From Burkholderiales bacterium (GTDB taxonomy: Bacteria > Pseudomonadota > Gammaproteobacteria > Burkholderiales > Burkholderiaceae), in the NCBI GenBank assembly GCA_947371645.1, contig CANBQJ010000175.1, forward strand, positions 1 to 7,653: a stretch of DNA of 7,653 nt, given 5' to 3'. The notes beneath the pieces were generated by a model that was not told the DNA's origin, searched no databases, and saw nothing but the letters and a program-made list of their open reading frames with translations. A program made the translations under genes and the position numbers. Of this stretch, positions 1 to 4,589 are shown in pieces. Numbering within the stretch: position 1 is the first letter of the stretch; the number at the start of each line of letters is the position of its first letter.

Positions 1-327
1 GCTGCGGTGTTCGCTGGCATGGCCTCGGTGGCCGGTAGCCTCAAGCGCGACGTGTCCGGCATGGGCAAGTGGCTGATGGTGGGCGTGCTGGTCATGCTGG
101 TGGCAGGCGTCGCCAACATCTGGCTGCAGATGCCTGCCCTGATGCTGGCGCTGTCGGTGATGTCCGTGGCCATCTTCTCGGCCTTCATCGTGTACGACCT
201 CAAGCGGATCATCGACGGTGGTGAGACGAACTACGTGACCGCCACGCTGTCCGTCTACCTGAGCGTCTACAACGTGTTCACATCCCTGCTGCAGATCATC
301 CTGTCCCTGACGGGCAACGACGACTGA
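1..327 (+). CDS. Bax inhibitor-1/YccA family membrane protein, C-terminal part (5' end outside window)
   Basis: This is the last 108 codons of an integral inner-membrane protein of the Bax inhibitor-1 (UPF0005/YccA) family. The frame is open to the window edge, so the start lies upstream. Three hydrophobic segments are visible: around WLMVGVLVMLVAGVANIWL, around LMLALSVMSVAIFSAFIVYD, and around LSVYLSVYNVFTSLLQIIL. The family signature is clear: FIVYDLKRII, a GG-x-x-NYV turn, then a last helix ending in LLQIIL. Full-length members have about seven membrane segments, so roughly the last three are seen. The Asp that Bacillus YetJ uses in the last helix is replaced by Ser (YLSVYN). I think this is common in YccA-like members, but that is from memory. 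YccA in E. coli interacts with the FtsH protease; a similar role here is inference only. The gene converges on the minus-strand unit and ends before a shared terminator. Confidence 0.9.
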   Translation, partial: AAVFAGMASVAGSLKRDVSGMGKWLMVGVLVMLVAGVANIWLQMPALMLALSVMSVAIFSAFIVYDLKRIIDGGETNYVTATLSVYLSVYNVFTSLLQIILSLTGNDD

Positions 328-365
328 GGCGGTGCGCCCTGGGGACAGGGCATCACCTGTGCATG

Positions 366-396
366 AAAAAAGCCTGGCAACTGCCAGGCTTTTCTC
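366..396. terminator. Bidirectional rho-independent terminator between convergent genes
   Basis: A perfect GC-rich stem, GCCTGGC (372-378) with GCCAGGC (383-389), encloses an AACT loop. It is flanked by six A's on the left (366-371) and TTTTCT on the right (390-395). Read on the plus strand it ends the Bax-inhibitor gene, 39 nt after its stop. Read on the minus strand it gives the same stem followed by six T's and ends the DUF1839 gene. Its position between two converging genes fits a shared terminator. The minus-strand reading, with the longer T-run, should be the stronger. Confidence 0.82.
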
Positions 397-437
397 ATGG
401 GGCACCCACCGGTGCGTGGGAGCCAAGCGTCCGGGCT

Positions 438-1433
438 TCAGCCCAGCGCCTGACGCAGGGCGTCCATGCCCTGTTGCCAGGACTGGGTCATCTCCAGCAA
501 CACGGCGCCCACATCAGGGCGCTTCTTTCCATTGACTGCACGGGCCAGCTTCAGGATCAGGGACTTTGTCAGGCCAGACATGTGCTCGAAGCGCTGTGCG
601 GCATCCAGCAAGGCGTCCGAGCCTAAGGGGTCGTGCGCACGCTGCCAGCGCAGCGACAGCGCAGCCAGCTCGAACGACGCGCCCAGTTGCCGGATCGTGG
701 CGAAAGCCCAGGCATGGTAGTGCGGCAGACCTTGCTGCACCAGCTCGCCGGCGTCATGCTCGAACCGCTGGGTAAAGCGCTCGACCGGGTTGGTGCTGGG
801 CACGCGGGCCAGGTGCTTTTGCCACAGCGGCCGTGCCATTACGGCCAGCTCGGCCGCGCCGCGTGTGCGCTGTCGGTCAAAGCGAATGGTTTCTGCGAAC
901 AACGGCAGGAAGCTCGGGTCGTGTGGCATCCCGACACGGAAGGTCTGCCTGAAGTCTTCGCCTCTCATCTCGAAGTAGCCAGCGTTGTGGAAGTAGCCTG
1001 CTCGTTCACCCGCAACGTCCACCTCGGCCAGCACGATGGTCGTCTTGACGTGGTTCTGGCGGTAGTCGGTGCCGGCGGTGTCGGGCAACCAGAAGGCGTT
1101 GGACTCCGTGCTGATGAACTTGCCGGTCTTGAGGTGCTCGATGCAGTGATCCAGCAGCGGGCGCCAGACCGTCAACTCCTGCACATCGACGCCGTACAGG
1201 TCGTACAGCTCGCCGTGCGAGGGCTTGAAGAAGGTCCACTGGTCGCCTTCAAAGTCCAGCGCGATGGTCGAGCCCATGACCGGCTCGGGGGCCAGCTTCA
1301 GGGCGTTGAGCACCTCGATCCAGATGTCGACGTAGCAGTTCTTTTCCGTCCACAGCAGGTCGTCGGCGTGCAGGTGGCTTCGGGTGTAGCCGGAGGCGCT
1401 CAGCCCCTCCAGCGCCAGGAGGTGGTCGGTCAT
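438..1433 (-). CDS. DUF1839 family protein, candidate acyltransferase of the aminoacyl-carrier-protein system
   Basis: This 331-residue protein matches DUF1839 by its overall pattern: NCYVDIWIEVLNAL (residues 32-45), DFEGDQWTFFK (60-70), LYDLYGVDVQEL (78-89), LPDTAGTDYRQNHVKTTI (116-133), GYFHNAGYFEM (146-156) and a C-terminal helical part with FATIRQLGASFELAALSLRW. It has no signal peptide or membrane segment, so it is probably cytoplasmic. The biochemical role of DUF1839 is not established as far as I know. The early Cys33 in NCY, followed about 95 residues later by His128 and then by Asn150, resembles the order of a papain-like fold and of BtrH, which unloads an acyl carrier protein in butirosin synthesis. 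A role in moving the aminoacyl group off the carrier protein is my inference. It is the last gene of the minus-strand unit, 39 nt after the ligase. The start ATG is preceded by GAGAGG at a spacing of 8 nt. Confidence 0.85.
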   Translation of the reverse strand: MTDHLLALEGLSASGYTRSHLHADDLLWTEKNCYVDIWIEVLNALKLAPEPVMGSTIALDFEGDQWTFFKPSHGELYDLYGVDVQELTVWRPLLDHCIEHLKTGKFISTESNAFWLPDTAGTDYRQNHVKTTIVLAEVDVAGERAGYFHNAGYFEMRGEDFRQTFRVGMPHDPSFLPLFAETIRFDRQRTRGAAELAVMARPLWQKHLARVPSTNPVERFTQRFEHDAGELVQQGLPHYHAWAFATIRQLGASFELAALSLRWQRAHDPLGSDALLDAAQRFEHMSGLTKSLILKLARAVNGKKRPDVGAVLLEMTQSWQQGMDALRQALG

Positions 1434-1472
1434 GGGGCTTGCCTCTCGTTTCGGTGTGCAGTGAGGCGTCGA

Positions 1473-2387
1473 TCAAGGCCACAGCTGCTCGCGCACGTCG
1501 GCCGGCCACTGTTGCACTTCGAACCCGTGGGTGCGGAACAGGGCCATCACCACGCGCTCCAGGCCAAAGCCCAGGCAGGCGGTGTTCGCCACTTCGCCGT
1601 CGGGCGTCTTGATCTCGAAGGTGTCGCCAAAGTGGGTCTGGTGGAAGTTGAAAGAGCACACGGCGGTGTGGTCCACATCGGAAATCACCGGCACCAGCAC
1701 CTCGAACTTGAGCTTTTGCTCCTTCTGATTCATGGCCAAAATCTTGCCGCCACGGCCGAAGAAGGGGTCGGAGGCCACATCGGGCTTGGCCGGCAGGCCC
1801 AGTGACGTCAGAAGATCGACGCCGCGCTGCAGCCACATGTCGCGCCAGCTCACCACCTGCTCTGGCGTGCCCACGCGAACGAACTCCCGCACGCGGAAGG
1901 ACTGCATGCGCGTCGGCTCATTGGAGGGTTCGTGGCGATACACCCAGTTCAACATGGTCACCAGGCGGCCCTCGGCCGGCACGGTACCGGTGAAGGTGGG
2001 GTAGATGGGGTAGCAGGCGGCGGGGTTGAGCACCACGCCAGTCTGGCCCAGCAGGTCGCCCCAAGGCTCGCCGGCCTTTGAACGCTCGGCCAGGCGCAGG
2101 GCTTCCAGGCCATTGCCGAAGAAGCTATGCACCGACCCACACAGGTGCGGGAAGGAGTCAAGATAGTGCACCTTGTCCAGGATGCCGCGGTCGATCACGG
2201 GCGGGAAGGTGTAGACCTCGGCGCCATCGTTGGCCGACAGCTTGGTGACCAGGCCGTTGAAGCGCTCCAGCACGTCTTCAAACACCGCGCCGCGGCCAAA
2301 GGTGCCAGCTTGTGCCGTGGGTACGATCAGGCCATGGGCCACGAGGCCGTCGTACAGGGATTTGGGGTCAAATGAGTCGGGTGCCAT
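1473..2387 (-). CDS. Amino acid--[carrier protein] ligase (seryl-tRNA synthetase-like, class II core)
   Basis: The 304-residue protein is a class II aminoacyl-tRNA-synthetase catalytic core without a tRNA-binding domain. It matches the Bradyrhizobium/Agrobacterium aa:CP ligases. Those enzymes adenylate glycine or alanine and transfer it to the phosphopantetheine thiol of a small carrier protein instead of tRNA. Visible motifs are FPPVIDRGILDKVHYLDSFP (61-80), NPAACYPIYP (121-130), the motif 2 region SFRVREFVRVG (163-173) and motif 3 ACLGFGLERVV (270-280). Cys125, Glu168 and Cys271 fit the spacing of the three zinc ligands known in the family, which shape the amino-acid pocket. The length is normal for the family. 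Position -5 relative to the ATG carries the end of an AGGA ribosome site. It lies 39 nt after the flavoprotein gene and 39 nt before DUF1839, and its likely partner carrier protein is in the divergent unit. Which amino acid it uses cannot be read from the sequence. Confidence 0.91.
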   Translation of the reverse strand: MAPDSFDPKSLYDGLVAHGLIVPTAQAGTFGRGAVFEDVLERFNGLVTKLSANDGAEVYTFPPVIDRGILDKVHYLDSFPHLCGSVHSFFGNGLEALRLAERSKAGEPWGDLLGQTGVVLNPAACYPIYPTFTGTVPAEGRLVTMLNWVYRHEPSNEPTRMQSFRVREFVRVGTPEQVVSWRDMWLQRGVDLLTSLGLPAKPDVASDPFFGRGGKILAMNQKEQKLKFEVLVPVISDVDHTAVCSFNFHQTHFGDTFEIKTPDGEVANTACLGFGLERVVMALFRTHGFEVQQWPADVREQLWP

Positions 2388-2426
2388 GTTGGTCCTGGAA
2401 TTTCAAATGGATGGAATGGGGTTGGA

Positions 2427-3608
2427 TCACTCGTCTTTCAGCACGAGCAGCATGGAGGCGCTCTTGCTTGCGATGCGTTCGTTGGACACCATCAGCGAGG
2501 CCGACAGCACGTCACGGTAGTGACGGCCCACGCTGAAGGGGCTGTCGTTCTTGAAGCCCAGGATGCCCAGAATCTGCAGGCACTTGTGGATGATCTGAGG
2601 AGCTGCGTCCGAGGCGCCGATTTTGATGTTGACCATCTTCAGACCCCAGGTCATGCTGAGCAGTTCCTTGTCCTGGCCTGCGGCGGCTACGGCGTCGAAC
2701 TCATGGGCCACGGTCTGCCAGTTGTTCTTCATGGCCTGCAAATCCACTGACACACGCGCCAGTTGCGTGGCCGTGGGGGGCACCACTCCCGGGTTCTTGC
2801 GTGCTTCGCCACGCACATAGGTGGCGGCCTTGGATGCAGCATCGTTGGCGATGCCCCACCACAGGGCGGCCCACATGATGTGCGAGAAGGGCACCATGGT
2901 TTCAGCGGAGATGTCGCCGTAAGGCACCGGCAGGATCTGCTCGATGGGCCCGGAGGATTCGAGGTTGAAACCGGGGCTGCAGGTGCCGCGCATGCCCAGG
3001 GTGTCCCAGGACGTGGTTTGCGTCAGCATGGCGTCGGACTTGCGCACCAGCACCAGCAGCTGGTCGCTCTTGGGCGCATCGGCGTCGCGGCGGCAGGTCA
3101 CGAGGATGGCATCCGAGTGGGCACAGTAAGAGCCCGTGGTCGCCTGCTTGTTCAGGATGAAGCGGTTGCCATCGCGCTCAACCGCGCAGATGCTGGAGCG
3201 TGTGTCGCCTGACGTGCCCACCTCGGAGGTGATGGACGCCAGCACGGGTTGGGTCTCGACGATCTCGCGCAGGTATTGCTCAAAGAAGGCGCTACCAGCC
3301 ACGTGGCGCGCGATGCAACCCACCTGGATGTAGTGCATCGCCAACACCATGCCGCTGGATCCACAGGCGCCGGAGATGGTGGAACACAACACGCACAGTT
3401 GGTAGAGGTTCAGGCCAGCGCCACCGTACTCGCGGGGCACGGCAGCAGACAGCACCTTGGCCTGCTTCAGCGCCTGGATGGTTTCTGTGGGGAAGCGGCC
3501 ATTGGTATCCACGTCTCGCGCGTGCTTGGCCGCAACCTGTGTGGCGATTTCCTTCACGGCCAATCGCAGGGACTCGAATTCGTCTTGGGCAGTCACAGCA
3601 GCGTTCAT
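2427..3608 (-). CDS. Acyl-CoA dehydrogenase-fold flavoprotein, probable aminoacyl-carrier-protein oxidase
   Basis: This 393-residue protein has the whole acyl-CoA dehydrogenase architecture: an N-terminal helical domain with VPREYGGAGL (57-66), a middle beta domain with SITSEVGTSGD (125-135) and LGMRGTCSPG (204-213), and a C-terminal helical domain with LQILGILGFK (344-353) and VGRHYRDVLSASLMVSNERI (360-379). It should bind FAD. At the usual place of the catalytic Glu (the YEGT motif of medium-chain enzymes) it reads LMVSN, so the canonical base appears to be absent. Relatives such as PltE and RedW oxidise prolyl groups tethered to carrier proteins, so a tethered aminoacyl substrate from the next gene's ligase is plausible but inferred. 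It is the first gene of the minus-strand unit. I chose the ATG at 3608 because AGGAA lies 7 nt before it; a TTG nine codons upstream has no such support. Alternatives are an ordinary acyl-CoA dehydrogenase or a flavin monooxygenase of the same fold. Confidence 0.9.
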   Translation of the reverse strand: MNAAVTAQDEFESLRLAVKEIATQVAAKHARDVDTNGRFPTETIQALKQAKVLSAAVPREYGGAGLNLYQLCVLCSTISGACGSSGMVLAMHYIQVGCIARHVAGSAFFEQYLREIVETQPVLASITSEVGTSGDTRSSICAVERDGNRFILNKQATTGSYCAHSDAILVTCRRDADAPKSDQLLVLVRKSDAMLTQTTSWDTLGMRGTCSPGFNLESSGPIEQILPVPYGDISAETMVPFSHIMWAALWWGIANDAASKAATYVRGEARKNPGVVPPTATQLARVSVDLQAMKNNWQTVAHEFDAVAAAGQDKELLSMTWGLKMVNIKIGASDAAPQIIHKCLQILGILGFKNDSPFSVGRHYRDVLSASLMVSNERIASKSASMLLVLKDE

Positions 3609-3615
3609 CGCAGTA

Positions 3616-3620
3616 TTCCT
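3616..3620 (-). promoter_or_regulatory. Ribosome binding site fixing the start of the flavoprotein gene
   Basis: AGGAA on the minus strand ends 7 nt before the ATG at 3608. This favours that ATG over the in-frame TTG at 3635, which would add nine residues (MNCFHRNTA) and place the AGGAA inside the coding region. Confidence 0.75.
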
Positions 3621-3673
3621 ATGGAAGCAATTCAATCTAGATCGCCATGATGCCTTGACGCGCCAGCGTGTGG

Positions 3674-3702
3674 ATTGGAATTTTGCTGGCTTTGGTCGTC
3701 AA
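3674..3702 (-). promoter_or_regulatory. Probable sigma70-type promoter for the flavoprotein-ligase-DUF1839 unit
   Basis: On the minus strand there is a -35 box TTGACG (3702-3697), five of six matches to consensus. After a 17-nt spacer comes a -10 box TCCAAT (3679-3674), four of six. Transcription would start near 3667 and give a leader of about 60 nt before the ATG at 3608. An inverted repeat directly adjoins the -35 box on its upstream side. Confidence 0.5.
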
Positions 3703-3720
3703 CCCCCAAATTCATGGGGG
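3703..3720. repeat. Inverted repeat CCCCCA-N6-TGGGGG abutting the -35 box
   Basis: This is a perfect 6-bp dyad with a six-base AATTCA centre, directly adjoining the -35 box of the minus-strand promoter. The position suits a regulator that touches RNA polymerase, as an activator or repressor. It has no T-tract, so it is not a terminator. The regulator is not encoded in the window. Confidence 0.55.
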
Positions 3721-3745
3721 GCTGACTCAACCTCGCTTCAATTCG

Positions 3746-3771
3746 CCCATGCGCCGACCGGGCGCCATGGG
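3746..3771. repeat. Long inverted repeat, 10-bp stem with one bulge
   Basis: CCCATGCGCC (3746-3755) pairs with GGCG (3761-3764) and CATGGG (3766-3771), leaving C3765 as a bulge and a five-base loop. Neither strand shows a T-run after it, so I do not call it a terminator. It could be an operator, or a hairpin in the leader of the plus-strand transcript. Confidence 0.55.
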
Positions 3772-3809
3772 ATACTTGCGAACTGTGATGTCGTGCGTCC
3801 TGGCGAGGG

Positions 3810-3821
3810 TTTGAATTCAAA
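3810..3821. repeat. Perfect 12-bp palindrome TTTGAATTCAAA
   Basis: This fully symmetrical A/T-rich palindrome lies 99 nt upstream of the phosphopantetheinyl-transferase start, in GC-rich surroundings. It is followed directly by ATTCAT, which makes an AAATTCAT copy also found at 3708-3715 inside the first inverted repeat. It could be an operator for the plus-strand unit. Confidence 0.5.
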
Positions 3822-3920
3822 TTCATCGCTGTGGTGGCGCGGGGCTGACGGAAATGCGAAGACATGGCGTGCGCTTGAGCCGCGCCGCGTTGCAAGCTTG
3901 GGTAGAAGGCAGGCATTGGC

Positions 3921-4289
3921 TTGAATACAGGCATGGATCTGGTGAGTGTGGGCGACGTTGGTGCTTCGCTGCGTCACTTTGGTGAGGCCTATGTCAAACG
4001 TTTGCTGTCCGATGCCGAGCAGTCGACTTTGTCGACGTCTGCAGCGCTGCGTGCCAGGCAATGCGCCTTGATGTTCGCGGGCAAGGAAGCTGCGCTCAAA
4101 GCGCTGATGTTGGCGGATCAGGGCGTTGATTGGCGTGACATTGTTGTGAATATTCAAGGCATGAGCATCGTCAGCATTGGTTTGAGGGGGCGTGCCTGCG
4201 AACTTGTGGCCGGAAATGGCGTCATGCAATGGCAAGCCTCGGGTCAAGTGAGCGAAGCATATGCACTGGCCATGGTCTTGGCCGATTGA
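3921..4289 (+). CDS. AcpS-type 4'-phosphopantetheinyl transferase, cluster-specific
   Basis: This 122-residue protein fits AcpS in size. It should move the phosphopantetheine arm of CoA to a Ser of the carrier protein encoded next, turning apo into holo form in the cytoplasm. The two Mg-binding motifs are present: GMDLVSVGDV near the N-terminus (Asp6) and MFAGKEAALKAL (51-62; Glu56 and Lys60). The C-terminal part is divergent: the usual Ser-His before the final YA-x-A is replaced by ASGQVSEAYALA. I take TTG 3921 as the start because it keeps the conserved Gly before MDLV and has GAAGG 11 nt and AGG 7 nt upstream; ATG 3933 is the alternative, and an in-frame stop at 3903 limits the search. It is the first gene of the plus-strand unit, 36 nt before the carrier gene. 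Its base content is lower in GC than the neighbours (31 of 60 bases at 4141-4200). The housekeeping acpS is probably elsewhere in the genome. Confidence 0.82.
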   Translation: MNTGMDLVSVGDVGASLRHFGEAYVKRLLSDAEQSTLSTSAALRARQCALMFAGKEAALKALMLADQGVDWRDIVVNIQGMSIVSIGLRGRACELVAGNGVMQWQASGQVSEAYALAMVLAD

Positions 4290-4325
4290 AACTGTTTTTT
4301 TATTCATTCAAGCAGAGTTGAAAAA
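4290..4325 (+). promoter_or_regulatory. A/T-rich leader before the carrier-protein gene
   Basis: The 36-nt spacer has a run of seven T's (4295-4301) and a run of six A's (4321-4326), the last A of which begins the ATG. It has only a weak ribosome site (AGAG at 4314-4317). In a GC-rich genome such an unstructured leader can raise translation, which would suit a carrier protein needed in excess over its enzymes. That effect is inference. Confidence 0.35.
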
Positions 4326-4583
4326 ATGAGCGACTTGAAAAATATCGACGACCAGATCCGCACCGTGTTGAAAGACCACGGTCGACTGAACAAGGATGCC
4401 GCCACCCTGGGCGAATCCGAAGACATCTACCAGGCCGGCATGACATCCCATGCCAGCGTGAACGTGATGCTGGGCCTCGAGGGTGCCTTCGACGTCGAGT
4501 TTCCTGACCACATGCTCAAGCGCAACGTGTTCACCTCCATCGAAACCATCCGTGCGGCGATCCTCGAGCTGACGGGCGGCTGA
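4326..4583 (+). CDS. Phosphopantetheine-dependent carrier protein, aminoacyl-accepting type
   Basis: This 85-residue acyl-carrier-protein-like protein is the likely substrate of the ligase and the transferase. The arm would attach to Ser41 in QAGMTSHASV, where fatty-acid ACP has GLDSL. After it come helix II and the acidic stretch LEGAFDVEFPDHML (51-64) and the helix III region NVFTSIETI. The S-x-A-S-V context and the EFPD-x-ML segment resemble the small carrier proteins that accompany aa:CP ligases in Bradyrhizobium, and differ from fatty-acid ACP. The length is normal. It lies 36 nt after the transferase and only 6 nt before the GH2-like gene, so these are surely co-transcribed. The aminoacyl thioester would be held here for the flavoprotein and any acyltransferase. 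The protein is soluble, with no signal peptide. Confidence 0.94.
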   Translation: MSDLKNIDDQIRTVLKDHGRLNKDAATLGESEDIYQAGMTSHASVNVMLGLEGAFDVEFPDHMLKRNVFTSIETIRAAILELTGG

Positions 4584-4589
4584 TCCTTC

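Larger units (their letters stand above)
3609..3920. promoter_or_regulatory. Divergent intergenic regulatory region (312 bp)
   Basis: This region separates the two divergent units and contains no gene I can support; open frames in it are short and unlike any family I know. It is visibly richer in A/T than the flanking GH2-like gene. It holds a probable minus-strand promoter, three inverted repeats (3703-3720, 3746-3771, 3810-3821) and a repeated octamer AAATTCAT (3708-3715 overlaps the first repeat; 3819-3826 overlaps the third). I found no convincing sigma70 promoter for the plus-strand unit. A TTGACG on the plus strand (3655-3660) has no usable -10 partner. Joint control of both units from here is likely but inferred. 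Confidence 0.7.

Noticed and set aside
633..1805. Long plus-strand open frame (390 codons) across the DUF1839 and ligase genes
   Set aside because: It is antisense to two clearly recognised proteins, spans their gap, and its translation shows no family pattern. Long chance frames are common in GC-rich DNA.
1473..2387. Ligase gene as a broken seryl-tRNA synthetase pseudogene
   Set aside because: The frame is intact, the length matches aa:CP ligases, motifs 2 and 3 and the zinc ligands are kept, and a matching carrier protein is nearby.
3609..3635. Upstream TTG start for the flavoprotein gene
   Set aside because: It would place the AGGAA ribosome site inside the coding sequence, and the added residues resemble nothing in the family.
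3655..3683. Plus-strand promoter from TTGACG at 3655-3660
   Set aside because: No hexamer 16-18 nt downstream resembles TATAAT, and it would leave a leader of about 230 nt.
4267..4301. Terminator after the transferase gene (weak GGCCA/TGGCC stem, then seven T's)
   Set aside because: The stem is only 5 bp, lies inside the coding end, and is separated from the T-run by about 12 nt. Read-through into the carrier gene is more likely.
3738..4307. Minus-strand open frame covering the transferase gene and part of the control region
   Set aside because: It overlaps the AcpS motifs on the other strand, and its translation resembles no family known to me.
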